DNA of 64,000 nt from positions 558,001-622,000 of the forward strand of contig JADANN010000372.1 in assembly GCA_018806985.1 (NCBI GenBank). Direction: 5' to 3'. A model generated the notes under the pieces. It searched no databases, was not told the DNA's origin, and was given only the letters and a program-made list of their open reading frames with translations. Position 1 is the stretch's first letter. Each line of letters opens with the position of its first letter. Of this stretch, positions 11,992 through 24,204 are shown in pieces. The position numbers were made by a program, and so were the translations under genes. This stretch comes from Angiostrongylus vasorum. Its lineage: Eukaryota; Nematoda; Chromadorea; Rhabditida; Metastrongylidae.

Positions 11992-12275
11992 AAAGTGTGG
12001 CGCAGTGATTAGGACATCCTGAAATACAAATAGGTTCGATCTCACACCTTAGGCGCACCAAGCCTTCCATGCCCTATAGTGTAGACAAATTAGTACAAGA
12101 CCTCTCTGGAAGTATAGTACTAGTGACTCGCTACATCAGTAGAGCACAACGAGATATTCTTTAGGCCATGTATGCATTCAATCATCTGTAACGATGATTA
12201 GTGAAGTCGAATGTATGGTGCATCCCTCACGGATTGATCAAAGGTCAGAAGTTTTATCCTTTATCCACTAATCGC
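11992..12275 (+). repeat. SINE-1 (tRNA-headed SINE) nested in the RTE
   Basis: The head GTGTGGCGCAGTG resembles a pol III A box and GGTTCGATCTC a B box. The body CACCAAGCCTTCCAT...TATGCATTCAATCA ends in TTATCCTTTATCC. Reverse-transcriptase coding resumes directly after it. Confidence 0.75.
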
Positions 12276-13859
12276 CCAATTTGCTTGCTGTCTGTCGTTT
12301 ACAAACGTTTCAATAGAGTAACCCTAAACGAGACTGACAACACTGGACGAAGGACAACAATGTGTTCAAGCACTATTTCGAAATGGATTTAGTACGATGG
12401 ACCACATCCACACGATAAAAAGGCTCATTGAAGAATCGCGATAGTACAAAAGACCGCTCCGTCTCACTTTCATCGATTTAAAGAAGGCATTTAATTCAAC
12501 TGAGATAGAAGCAGTCATGGAAGCTCTTGATTATCGAGGAGTCCCTACTCGGTACACAAAGATTCATCGTGAGCTGTACAAAGATTTCACAACCAAGATA
12601 TCACCATTCTACAACGATATTAACATCGGCGTCAGAGAGAAGTTAGGCAAGGCGATACCATCTCGCCAAAATTATTTACCGCCACCCTCCAGAACGTCAT
12701 GCGAACATTGGAATGGGATAATATGCGAGTGAAAATCGATGGTAGGCAGTTACAGCATCTTCGCTTTGCTGATGACATCGTCTTTATAACACCAAACATC
12801 AGCCAAAGGAAACTTTGATATGCTTGCCGACTTTGATAAAGCCTGTGGGAAGATTGGTCTTCGAGCAAACTCACAAAAACGATGTTCATGAAGAACGGAT
12901 TGGTTTCGCGTGCCCCATTCATGCTCAACGGAACGAATATCTCCGAATGTTTCAGTTATGTCTATCCAGGTCGGCAAATCAATACGATGAACGACTTAAC
13001 ACCAGAGCTGAGCAGAAGGAAACGAACGGCTTGGGGAGCTCTCAGGAAAATCGTCGATTAGTAAAGAGTACAAAGAATACCCAACTTTCCACCCACCTTT
13101 TCGACTCAACGATACTTCTCGCCCTAACGTATGCGTCAGAAACTTGGTCGCTGCGTAAGCAGGATGAAAGATCACTCAGCGTTGTCGAACGAGCAGTCGA
13201 AAGGACAATACTAGGAGTGTCCGGTTTCACAAGTAAGGGATGGCATCCGAAGTTCCGACCTGCGTCAACGATCAAAAATCAAAGATGCCGTTCTGTACGC
13301 CAAACAGTCGAAGATAAGGTGGGCCGGACAGGTAATGCGTATGAATGACAACCGAAGGACAAGAGCCATTAGTGACTGGATTCGTCGGGATGTTAAACCT
13401 ACTGCAGGAAGACCACGGACCCGATAATCAGAGTTCTTCACGAAAACCCTGGAAGAGAGATATGATGCTCAACGAACCCGCAGAACGAGCAGAACCCACT
13501 GGGCTACTCTTGCACACTACAGGAAAAATGGAAGATTTACTCGCACCCGCCTTAGTCACTCGTCGACTAATGGGACTACAGGTGGTACAGGTGAAGGTAT
13601 GATCGTCCCACAGACTCCTGCTGATTTATTCATGCCAACTTATTCAGTAAACCAGCACCACATGTAGCTGATCACCCTCTCCATCAGAGTACCATGCGAT
13701 GGAAAAATAGTAGGACTAGAATGAAATTATTGTAACTTCGACTGCAGTTTCAGCTTAGCTGGGTTCAACTCCGATTTATGCTCCGCAGATTATTCCCGTT
13801 GACGGGTAATTGCTGATTGCACTGTTAGGGATGAAAACATGGTTGAAAGAAAAGCAAAG

Positions 13860-14035
13860 CAAAGGCTTCAGTGGTGCACTTTGTAACACGTGAGGGCCGG
13901 AAGAGGTAATCGCGGGTTCGAATCTGTTCTGAAGTTCCGAGTTCCGCTAGTATCTCAGCATCATTGTGGTTTTATTTCGCAAAAATACCCTGCCGTGAAG
14001 AAACCAGTAGGCAGTGAATAAGAAGTGGGACTAAA
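13860..14035 (+). repeat. SINE-2 family member
   Basis: GGTGCACTTTGTAACACG head, B-box-like GCGGGTTCGAATCTG, and a tail with TACCCTGCCGTGAAG. Its mirror copy is at 34,905-35,090. Confidence 0.7.
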
Positions 14036-14116
14036 ACTTTAGTTAAATAAGGGGTTTTTTATGTAAAATTTTAGTATGGATATTATGCGCTAGTAATTGG
14101 CTTGTATATTTTTTTA

Positions 14117-14632
14117 TGGACTGTCGATGACGCGCTGAAAAAACTTCACAGTAGTGGTCGCAAACGTGGCAGTGAGGAGCCTTTGAGTGAGACCCCTTGA
14201 AGTTGACGAGAGCAGGACAGCGAGGCGAAACAAATTTGGTGAGTTCAAATGAGGTGATCTTAGGTGATATTTGTTATTCAGTCAAAAACAATTGTGGTAG
14301 AAAGCGAACCGAAGAGTGAGAAGAACGGTGAACAATGTGTAGGGCCTGATACTGCTGGTTCGTATAGTTATTCTACACCTCAACTATTGAACTATGTTTG
14401 TAATGTAAATGGTCCGGGATTGTATTGCGAACAGTATTTATTTTCAGTAACAGATGAATCTTATTCGAGCGATGTGGCTCAGCATAGAACGGGTTCCACT
14501 GTCGCTCGATTGATTAAAGTAGTTTGGTATAAGACATTTAGCACGGGCAGAAAAAAGTGTCATCAGACGTTAAGCGAAGCCCCTAATGAACCACGGAAAA
14601 TACCAGGAATGCAGAATTGAAACTCTACTAAA
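14117..14632 (+). pseudogene. Inverted fragment of the vrk-1 3' exons
   Basis: Matches vrk-1 exons 8, 9 and most of 10 (34,437-34,830), then jumps to the start of exon 15 (31,085-31,195). Exons 11-14 are missing. The joint lies in ATTAAA, present at both parental ends, which suggests a microhomology deletion. The exon 8 acceptor TATAG has become TATGG and one extra C shifts the frame after LSET. The last vrk-1 exon is not included. Confidence 0.8.
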
Positions 14633-15355
14633 ACTCAACTCTACTGCCACCATTCCACCAGTGGAAAATGCTTGAATCATCCACCGTGGAATGAGAGCCC
14701 GGAACTCCACATCAGTTCGTGGTCACAAATCAGAATGATCAAGTTGTGTGCTCGATAGGTGCTGCTTCATGGGGGAAATTACTGCAGGATCTCGAAGGAC
14801 CGTTTGTGTTTAGTGTTCCTACCACTAAGTATTCTGTACTAGAGAGGATATAATTATGATGTCGCTGTGCGTGGTTTTGTGCATGTGTTATCATAAATGT
14901 TATTGCTGGATATTCTGAATTGTATGCACATGATTGTCGTTGGCAACCAAGTTGTGAATTTATTTTCTAGGAAAGAGAAGTCGCATGATCTCGGATAATA
15001 GGTCCATGTGCATATGTGCATATGTGGGTGTGGGGTGTGTGTGTGTGTGTATATATATATTTTTTGCTTGAGAGCGTGTATGTGTTGCATATGACATTAA
15101 ATTAATGTGTTATACAACGGAATTGAGTATTTATTAGGACGTCAATGACTACAAACAGAAGCCGCATGATTTTGCACAGTACTTCCTCATAACGTCATCG
15201 GTGGTTGAAAACGTACAGGGCATCAGTCTTGACAAAAATGTGCATCTAAAACATATTTCACTCTTGTAGGAATGAAAGGGAAATGATTTAGTTGGAAAGG
15301 AAACATACATAAAGCTATCCTTGCATTTGGTCGGATCAGAAGAAACTGTAACTAA

Positions 15356-17370
15356 TCACGTTATAGCACAAAGTAGTTTCAAAGACATAGAATCGCTTCC
15401 TAAGGCACTACCTATTCGATAGCTCAGAACGGTGGTTCTCGGAGAGAATCTGTTGTAAGTAATCACAGGTACGATATTCCGCGTAGAGTTGAATGACATT
15501 CCAGCAGTTCGGTCATCGCAGAGTCTAAACACCGCCTCAAATCCCATTGAAATCAGAATAGATCCTAACACACCTTACTGATTTGAATGTTCACCTGTAA
15601 CCAGTCAGACGTGTGTCGTTTCCTGTCTTGATTTCAACCCCCGAATCCATGCAGCCATCAGAATTCCCATTTCTGCTATAGTTATCAAATCTCACCTCAA
15701 TCGTTGAGCCAGCCTGTGCCTCGATCCAGTAGTTACATATATTAAATTCGTCGTTAGGATCATAGTGATTGTAATCCTCTCTACCAACGGTGTCAACGAG
15801 TCTAATGAACCAGGTCCTTGCGTACAGTGTCTTGCCACAGCCATCTGGCTGGAATAAACGTTTGTTGTATCTGTAATAAGTCCTGGAAGAAAAAACTTGA
15901 CTGTGGAATTTGTTTCTAACTCTTTCATTGCAATGTTTTCCGCCATATCCGTTCGGACAGACACATCTCCAGCATTCACGCGGATGGGGAAACCCACCAT
16001 TTTGACAATTCTTCCAGTGTTTGTCACTACATTTGTCTAAAATGATCCAGTGTTGACAAGAGTGTCGAGACACATGAGAACTCTACGTGGACGATACACT
16101 TTCTCACCAAGGCATTTGTAGTGAAGGTTGATTGCCAGTTTATCGTAAAATGAAATCATTGGTGATCCAAGGGTTTGCAAATACCTATCATCAGGTTGTG
16201 GTATTATGACGGGGTCATTGTTGTATGAAGCGCTGAAATCGAAAGTGGTATCTATCATGGGCTGTGTAATTTTATATGAGACTTTAACAAGTAGACCAAA
16301 CCTCCTTGCTGAATACTGCATGATGCTACCGTAATCGTAAGTTAGGTTGTAGGTGTTAAGAATTTCATCACTAAACTTCTCAAATTCCGAGAACAGGTCT
16401 TCCCTGATATTTCCCCACATAATTTTAATGTATTTATCTCGATCGGGTCTCGACTGGGTGTGGAAGAGACCTAATGTGTGCCCGATCTCATGAGCAGTAC
16501 GGCCGATCTGTGCAAAAAGAACTTGATGCCGTTTTCTGATCAGTTAAATTTTCGTTTGCAAAATTGAAGGCACGAACTGAACACAAAGCTCGAGAGACAT
16601 TGCACGCTGTGTTGCGCATACCGTATCGCACGGTTGACCGAGGTAGAGACGCTGTGAGCCTCCAATCCTTCCGACGTGTGAAGCACATTCATACCAATCA
16701 TAAACGATGACCCTATCTGCAGCTGTTGTGTTTCGTTCAAACTTAATACATGTGTCTTTACTCCATTCGCTGGCTGATTTCTCAAACACTCTTTTCGTTG
16801 TAGCGCTTGCTTTTCTGTCAAATGAATAGTAAACTATTCCATTAGGCCACATCCTTGTAACATTGCGGTGAACTTGACGTTTGATGCGCTCAGTTTCATG
16901 GTGTTCCTTATCATATGTAATCTCATCTTCTTCTTCTCTGAAAGTAACAACATAAAACGAAGAAGAAGCAAGGTAACACAATATTTAGAGTCCGATAAAC
17001 GAAGAGACTTGGTGAGAATAATATCTCCTTCGAGGAAAGGCGTGTAGACTTTGCCGTTCTCGGTGAGTTCTTCGGTTGTACCACCATTTAATTCACTGTC
17101 TTTCTCTTTTGTGTATTTCTGAATCTGGTTTCCCATACTGGGATAGTGTTCCGGTGAGAAGGTAGGAAGTTCCTCTTTTATTTCTTTCTCTACATCATCC
17201 AGTTCTTCAGGTGCTTTTGTTTCAATCGCATTCCGTTCATCTTTCAGCAGTTGATATCCTTCCATCGGTTTTTCGTCGAAGCTCTTCTTGTTGGCGGACG
17301 GTTCAACTTTCATTATTGAGCTGTAGAGGTCCACGCAACTAATCAGAAATGAAAGTGATATTACCCTCAT
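15356..17370 (-). CDS. Astacin metalloprotease (NAS type), copy 2
   Basis: Same secreted astacin-EGF-CUB enzyme as copy 1, with signal peptide, FLEGDI switch, [11 protein letters not shown] zinc site, SIMQYS Met-turn, EGF and CUB. Exon sequences are nearly identical to copy 1 from 15,356 to about 17,245; the 5' part is identical instead to the fragment at 5,041 and differs from copy 1 (for example VDLYSS for VNVYSS, FDEKPMEGY for FAEKPMDGY). Three copy 1 introns are cleanly absent at about 17,119, 16,722 and 16,403, while the other five are kept. The reading frame is open throughout. The ATG follows TTTTCAG. Probably functional. Confidence 0.87.
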
Positions 17371-17377
17371 CTGAAAA

Positions 17378-18180
17378 GTACGAATTGAAACGACAGAAAT
17401 ACAGAAAACCAATGGCCTGTAGTGTTTATTGTTGAGGCTTCATTTTTAATGTGAAATGCAAAGTTCGTTGAAAGAGTGAGACAGAGGGAGATAGTTACGA
17501 CGAGGTTTTGAAGGCAACAGCACAAAATCAAAGCAATGGATGTCACTTGAGTCGATCCACTTGGCTCATGTGTCAATTGACAAAACATTTGAATTCTGTG
17601 TACAGAACTAAGTACATTAGCGTTATTTCAGCAAAACATGCTGTGCCTGATAATTGACTGGTCCGTTTAAAATTTTAAAAATAGCCTTTTTTTTCTTCTT
17701 ACATCTTAACAGCGCTTTACTGTAATGCAGTAGTAAGAGATGCCCTGTAATACAGAAAAAAACCGGGTGCTAGTTCCATCCCGTGTCTAAGCCAACTAAG
17801 CTATTGTTCCTTCTAGTACCTGCGAAATGGATATGAGGTTGGCATGGAAGGATAAAAATATTGGGCTGCTTGATCGGTAGGCGAAGGTGGTTGTATAGAC
17901 AAATATCCATTCATTCGCACTCTATGACGCACCGAATGGAATCAAATACCCTGATTTTTTCCTGTTGGAAGCCGATGTACGCCAAGCATTTTTTTCTTGC
18001 ATCCTTCACGCAAATATCCTCTAGTGTATTCAACTGAGTATCTGTCGCCCCCGTTATTTACTGAATACCTCGGGGAATGCATGAGCCTGTAACGAATAGT
18101 TAGCAGCGGCTACGAGCGGATCAGCTTGTGTCGAATATTAGCCACGCGGGTCTTTTAGTTGATGTGTCGATCTACCAGCC
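17378..18180. repeat. Spacer between astacin copy 2 and the Egalitarian-like fragment
   Basis: Duplicated at 5,171-5,905 (direct) and 26,510-27,311 (inverted). No coding sequence seen. Confidence 0.8.
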
Positions 18181-18187
18181 TAAAGCC

Positions 18188-18727
18188 TCAAACTTTGGTA
18201 GTTAAACCTGGATAATCGTAGTGTGGCAAGTTGCGGCGTACTGACACATACGTGCGGTTAGGGAACAAAGCAAAAATCCATGGATGGCTTACAACCAAAT
18301 TAAGGAATTCTTGACGACTTTCACCAATTTGATCTCGTATTTCAGGCGCCATATCGGGACCAATAAAGTAATCGTAGAGGCTTTGAATGGCAGTTGCACC
18401 ACCACGGCGTAGAAGATAGGACGCAAGGCGAAGCACACAAAGGTAGACAGCCGGGCTCTGAAGTGCAATATTATCCTCAGGTGTCAAACGAAACAGGTGA
18501 GTGCGACGCTCAACAAACTGGCGGCGTTTCAGTGAAGATGTTCCAACATAACGAAATAGCTCGTCGTCAGCACAATTTGACATTTGAGAATGCAGGCTGC
18601 TTAGCTGGATTTGTGTAAGCGCGTGACGTTGAAAGATCGCTAACAAATGCTCTACTGCTACACCCTCCTTCGGATAAGCCATCGTTGCTGTGCCACGAAC
18701 TGCTATTGTGCCTGAAACATCAAACAT
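18188..18727 (-). pseudogene. Egalitarian/LOTUS-like N-terminal fragment, left copy
   Basis: About 165 aa from the likely start ATG (18,682, MAYPKEG), preceded about 28 bases upstream by a TTTCAG acceptor. It contains two similar ~60-aa modules, LLAIFQRHALTQIQ...FVERRTHLFRL and YLLRRGGATAIQSLYDYF...HPWIFALF...YVSVRR. These resemble the winged-helix (LOTUS-like) repeats in the N-terminus of Egalitarian-type RNA-cargo adaptors; this comparison is from memory and tentative. The frame ends LPHYDYPG just before GTTTAACTACC, a possible splice donor, so the following exons seem missing. One residue is deleted relative to the right copy. Confidence 0.5.
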
Positions 18728-18839
18728 AATTGACCGAGTAGATTATAAAGGTCACATTGCGGTAACTAGTGTGCGGCCACGAGACGGCCATAGTATGGAG
18801 ATCAAATACTACTGTTTGGATAGTTAGAGAACTTTTTCC

Positions 18840-19050
18840 AGAGAGAAGTTCTCTACAGAGCCATCAGATTTTTGCATTTATCCTTGTTTGCTTGGAAAAG
18901 TACCACAGTGGTGTCTTCTCCCTTTAGGAACTCGTTCAGTGTCGTATTGTTATTCTTGCGTTTTGTGAAGAACTTTCAACATCGCTTCAATGCCCTCCCT
19001 GCTGCACATTTGACATCCCGAGGAATCCAGTCACTAACGGCTCTTGTCCA
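18840..19050 (-). mobile_element. RTE 3' tail fragment
   Basis: Mirror copy of 25,660-25,835. Resembles the C-terminal end of the RTE at 13,390-13,560. Confidence 0.6.
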
Positions 19051-19264
19051 TCGGGTATCATTCATACGCATTACATGTCCGGCAGACCTTATCTGCAACT
19101 GAATGCCTGTGAATGCCTACGTCAACTGAATAAATGCCTATGCAACTGTTTTCGCTTACCGATTTACCATCTAAGTATTTCAGCTTATTTTTTACCATGT
19201 ACCTTTTTTTAATGGCACGGTATTTGTTGCGAAATATAGCTTCAATGTTGCTGCGATGTTTGTA

Positions 19265-19530
19265 AACGAAGGACCCTCATGGTGTGGTGGTGAACGCGTT
19301 ACTCCCCGGAAAGGACAATAGCGCGTTCGTTCCCCACCCCAGACACCTGCCGTCCAGAGTTCTGCAATATCTGCATCATTGAAGCTATATTTCGCAATAT
19401 TTACCCTGCCATTAAAAAGAGTAGGTAGTAAATAATTAGTTAAAATTGTGATTATAACTACAGCTTCAACTTAACTGGGTTCGTTGCCGATTTGGGCTCT
19501 CCAAATCAATCCCGCTAAAGGGTGATTGTT
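19265..19530 (+). repeat. SINE-2 family member with extension
   Basis: TGGTGTGGTGGTGAACGCG head, B-box-like GCGTTCGTTCCCC, tail CTGCCATTAAAAAGAGTAGG. Followed by a TCAACTTAACTGGGTTC piece also seen near 13,750, 35,170, 41,740 and 46,710. Confidence 0.65.
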
Positions 19531-19639
19531 GATGGCAAAAAGATCGGCAGAACTAGCGTATTTGAAATGCCATCGAGTACTCTTAAACTCGAGCTAGTTC
19601 GTAACCGCCTAAATGATCGTCTATGTGTAACGCAAAATT

Positions 19640-20330
19640 TGCATAATTTGCGCTAATGGTAGGGACGATGATTGCATGAGTTCGCGTACAGTCTATCTGA
19701 TCTCTTGTAAGCGTGCGAGAACGAATACATTGATGAAGCGGATGAACCACTCTGCGTTCGTATAAAAGAACACCTACTTGTTAAACATAAACCAAACACC
19801 CCACTAGGGCACGCTTAGGACGCAAGGACATAACGGAGAAGATTTTGAAGTAGGGCTTACGATCATCGCACAGGAATCGAGAACACAAGAGCGCAAAACT
19901 TTCGAGGCTTTCTGCATTAATTCCAGAAATCGAAAATGAACTGCAGGGAGGAATGCCCCATAATCATACGTGAAATTGCGCAGTATGCAAGCCTGTTATT
20001 CTGAAGGGATGAGCACAATATGACTCCATGTGAACTGTGTGCGGTTGGTCTTCACATGACATATCCAGTGGAAGATTCATAGAAAGCGGTGAGTGTGCAA
20101 AGAAGCTGCTTTGTGTTCAATGTGATTGAACTCTTGGTTTAGCGTTTTCTCTGTTCGGTTATGCAGGTGTTTGGCCGGGTAGATTGCTGTCCACTAGGAC
20201 TTTCCAGGCTCTGAGGAAGGCGAAATCCGCCGAAACGTCAGCTTGTACGTAAATAAGGAAATAAAATCTCATCTCGTGTTTGCTAAACGAAAATATAAAG
20301 AGTTCTTCACGGTTTTTAGTTTTTAGATGC
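19640..20330 (+). mobile_element. Penelope-like element fragment (GIY-YIG region and 3' end)
   Basis: Translated pieces in shifting frames read TVYLISCKRA, GHNGEDFEVGLTIIAQ, RKTFEAFCINSRN and CREECPIIIREIA. This is the pattern of the GIY-YIG endonuclease end of Penelope-like elements. The conserved GCCGAAACGTCAGC end motif follows at 20,230. Non-functional. Confidence 0.55.
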
Positions 20331-22130
20331 GACACATTTAATATAGACCGAAGACGAGGTGAGGATCTATCATGGACAATGGCGGAGTGTTAAAATTGTA
20401 CAAATTTCCATCGTTGAAGGAATTTTTTGAAGGCTATGGTCTGTCATTTCAAGAGCATATGCTTCTTTTCAGCATCAGCAGTGTAGACAAGACTGTTTAT
20501 TAGAAAACAGCAGCTATTTTACAGGATAGCTTGGTCAAATGGCAACTGTCCACATCCCAACGGCGGTGAGACCACGAAAGGTAGACATATCAGAAACGCC
20601 AGCTCGCTCCTCCTGAGTTTTTGAGTTTGTCATGCTTTAGCTAAAGTCCTAAAATGCTACCAATTGTTGGAAAAAAGAAGCTGAAAAGAGTTTGCTTGTT
20701 AAGAGCAGTTGGGGAACCAGGAAGAATTTAGTGTAACTGCTACTCGACATTCGCTCACTTGTCCTTAATAGCGTTTCTCACAGCACTGAATTAAAATTCG
20801 GAACGAAGCCACTAAAACGTAAAGAAGGCAGATGAAAACAATGCTGCTTTCGAGAGTCGTTCATAAGCGATAGAAATCAATGTGCTTTTGGGTACTGTAA
20901 GCAAAGGCGGAAGCTAATCACATACTGCGAATTGTCACTGATCTTCATCATTTGAAAACATGCAGCTGAGTGTTTCTCGAACTGAGCTTGTGCACTATAC
21001 ATTGATAACAAGTCTGGGAAAAATTGGTCAGCCTTGCTCAAAGAGCTTTGCGGATTCTATCTAAATTTTTCGCACCACTGTTCGAAAGGTCCAAGGTGTG
21101 GACGATTTTGAGTGTGACGAAAGTGTCACTCGCAGCCAGAAAGAAAGGGAGAAATACCTGCCTGAACGTTCCTAAGTGTTTTGGTCCTAACGGGTCAGAA
21201 TTAATCACAATCAAGGAAGTTTTCAATAGAAATGTTGCAGGCCGCGCTGCCTCTTCGCTGGGAAATCTCGAGATAGAGTTTTGTAAAGTTACGTAACCCA
21301 GAGTTTTGCAAAGTTACGTAGCCCTATTATTCTTAGAAATGTGCTCTAAAACATGGAGAATAATATTTGTGGAAGTAGTTAAGTAAAAGGAGATGCCGTC
21401 AGCTGCGTGATTTGAAGAAGAATAGAGACGTCCTTTCATGAACACGGGATGTAAAGCGCTATGGGCCACAGTATTCCTAAATACGTTTTTACACTGTAAT
21501 AACGTCGAATCAGATGAGAATGTTTTAACGACACGTTTAGGTCATTCGATTTGCCGTCGTAGCAGAAAAAAAATTCTGTAAAAACGCACGTTTATTTCCA
21601 AAAATAACGCCGCATAAACGCTTCAGAACAATGAGTCATACTAGGAAGTATCGCAGTCGCAATCTCAATGTTGCTTTTGCTGAGGTCCTTATTTCCACTT
21701 TAGCATCCCATAGAAGAAAAACTTGGTCGAACGCTATCCAGCTCGTATTGCTGAGATTCACGAATTGCTCCATGATTTTGGATAGTATGACATTAGTAGA
21801 GCTTATTTTTTGACCACTAACATAGTTTGAAGCAACAGTTTACCATTTGTCACCTATGGATGATGCTGTATGCTCTGTTATTACATTAGTCTTTGAAAGC
21901 CTTAACTGGTCTGCAGCCCACGCCAAGTGACGTGGAGAACTCCGTAGAGTACGTGATGTGAGGTTGCAAAGTAGACTTATTGGGGCGAATTTGGAATCAG
22001 ATGTTTTTTTCTGTCTTTCTCAGCATTTTCAAGAGCTCTAGAAAGCTTGCAGGGAGGACTTCTTTCTATATCAGCAAAAATTCCCGTGGTTATCTCGACA
22101 TTAAACTGCCCGAGAATGGCAAATGTTTCC
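20331..22130. other. No gene seen
   Basis: Several short open frames up to 90 codons (for example 21,024-21,296) have no recognisable domain, splice context or repeat relation. Confidence 0.4.
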
Positions 22131-22960
22131 TACTAGCATACAGTTTTGAATATCCGAAATGCATTTGACTTCAATTCTGACCTTCGTCGTGACCTCATCG
22201 TTTCCCAATGTCTACTCTTCGCAAGTGCTTGCCTTCTGACAGAAATATTGGTTTTGAAAAAATTTTGTTTAACAGTTCCCAAGGTCGGCTTTCGATTAGC
22301 CTCGGCATTCGATTTCAAATTAGTCGTTCTCTTCTTCAGCAATCGCGTGGTTGTGATTCAGCACACGCTCACTTCTGTACACATAGAACACATAGAAACA
22401 ACACAACGGTTCCGTTTTGTTCGCTAAAACGGTGAAAAGAATAACATGTCAGCATTATTCAAAATCAAGACATTTAATTATTCAATACATTCGATTATTC
22501 CTATTGGGCAGCAGTCCGACTTCGATCATTTCCTTATTATTTCACTCTTTTTTTTTTGACGAAATTTTAGCTAGTAAGCAGCCTGTTACTTGTTATATCA
22601 GGGATGGTATACAATCTTTTACTTCCGTCCTGGATCATCTTACCCCGAAATCCAAAGCAGAACACCTGCAGAAGCCATCCGCACACTTTAAAATTTCTAA
22701 GATTAAGAGTAAGAAGGAGATACAAATTTTCCTTCTTCCGATGTGACTCTTCGTGACCGCATCGTTTCGAATCCGGTGGAACACCACTCGAATGACGTAA
22801 CGTCACTCGTGGTGCTTTTTTTATACAGGACGGTTGTTGTTGATACTGATTGTCCATTGATAACCTTCGTTCTTTTCTGGGCAATCGACACGTATCAACC
22901 ATGCTCTGAAGAAGACGAAAGCGCCGAAACTTTAGCGGAATAAGGCTTTTATCGAAATCG
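22130..22960. repeat. Decayed fold-back or Penelope-related remains
   Basis: A CAATCGCGTGGTTGTGATTCAGC arm-like piece occurs at 22,340 and a GAAAGCGCCGAAACTTTAGC end motif at 22,914. Both motifs occur in the clearer fold-back elements at 43,757 and 63,335. Confidence 0.4.
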
Positions 22961-23305
22961 TGTTGGCTCTTCATTGAGGAAACGCATGCTGACTAGTCAA
23001 GCCGACGTAGAAACAAAATCCGGTGTTTGAATTAAAGCCTTTGCAGTAATTCTATTACGTAATGAGCGATTCTGATGGAAACGTGACCAACAAGAAGTTA
23101 CGTTTTTGTTGCCTACATTTGACCAGTTAAATGGTTTGTCGGCGTTTCTTCATAACACCTGCTTCCATAGAAGGAAGTGAGCGCGGAAGTGCGACTAAAA
23201 GTACGTAGTTCGATGACGCTCATATTGCGTTCTCATAGAAAAGCCATTTCATGACCGAAAGTGCTTCCGCTTTTCCGTCAGTATAAGTGCAAATATATGA
23301 CGTAG
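22961..23305. other. No gene seen
   Basis: No recognisable feature. Confidence 0.4.
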
Positions 23306-23309
23306 TAGA

Positions 23310-23490
23310 GCTAGAGAAGCGGAACTCTTCAATTGCAGACTTCACGATCACGGAAACAGAAATCACGGGTTCGAAGCCCACCTGAGGTCTTGAGTTCTGT
23401 TCATATCTCTGCATTCATGTGATTGTACTTCACATAACGCCTTGCCATGAAAAAAGGATGGGCTGTAAATAAAAGTTGAGACATTGTGAA
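23310..23490 (+). repeat. SINE-2 family member, diverged
   Basis: B-box-like ACGGGTTCGAAGCCC and the tail GCCTTGCCATGAAAAAAGG. Confidence 0.55.
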
Positions 23491-24204
23491 ATAATATTTT
23501 ATGTTATTTCTATGTTACAATACTACAAGTGGGCTGACCTGTGATCCATGCGGACTTCTGTTGTGAGGATAAAGAGCTACGACAACCTTTGGAAGCTCTC
23601 GATTTTGACAAGGAGTCCCGAGACCTGTTGTCTGATTATGTGCATCATTTCAGCGAGGTGGGGTACTCGGTTGTTGGGTTGCGTTGCACTGCTGGCGTAC
23701 TATTATTTTGGCACTGTAACTCATGTTGAGGTAGGGTTAGAAGTTTTATTCGGAAGGCTAATTTGCGAGAGTAAATTAATCTATGCAGTTTGCCATAGAA
23801 AAGCGAATTTGAGGATCTGCCAAGTTAGTGGGGACATGAAACAACCTGGATTCCCAAATGTGCTGTTTTTCAAATAAACTGCTTTTAGAAAGCGCTATCT
23901 ATTGTGTAACTGTTTATTCAAAGGTGCACGTAGTTTTTTGGGAGTTCCTTATTGCTAGAAAATGCTCGTTAGGTGAGAACTGTGGCGATTCCCATGAAAA
24001 GGGCTCCGGGAAATCGAGGGGTCAAGACAGAATTCCTCACCAACCTCACCAAACTAAGTAGATTTTCAATTCCTTTTACCTCAGTACACGTTTGTGACCA
24101 AAATTAATTTGCAGGCCTGAAACGTAATGTACCGTTTTTCGAATACGATGTCCGTATGCACGCGGTTTATAGTGTAAGGTATAGAAGCAATCCAGAAATG
24201 AATA
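23491..24204. other. No gene seen
   Basis: One open stretch of about 109 codons at 23,548 has no recognisable domain. Confidence 0.4.

Larger units (their letters stand above)
10386..13620 (+). mobile_element. Degenerate RTE-type non-LTR retrotransposon
   Basis: An apurinic-like endonuclease starts near 10,444 ([32 protein letters not shown]) and its C-terminal part reaches about 11,220 (EIDHIIGNRK, HTKSDHRLLR). The reverse transcriptase follows: RRPDGTVTASRKAI (11,555), NRTAPGLERITSEHL (11,737), RPICLLSVVYK (12,265), TFIDLKKAF (12,470), a FADD box (12,764) and the C-terminal LTYASETWSLRKQDERS region (13,120). Frameshifts and stops make it non-autonomous. The body is interrupted at 11,925-12,275 by a TA tract and a SINE-1 copy. 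Confidence 0.85.
13650..19050. repeat. Left arm of a large inverted duplication
   Basis: Reading leftwards on the minus strand this block matches 25,660-35,290 on the plus strand: RTE tail, Egalitarian-like fragment, upstream spacer, astacin gene, the 14,670-15,005 block and the vrk-1 3' exons. Relative to the right arm, two pieces are missing (counterparts of about 29,835-31,085 and 31,200-34,430). Bases 15,005-17,245 also match 1,135-3,540 directly. Confidence 0.85.

Noticed and set aside
15356..17370. Astacin copy 2 as a processed retrogene
   Set aside because: It keeps five introns, upstream and downstream flanks and the acceptor before ATG, so it is a DNA-level duplicate.
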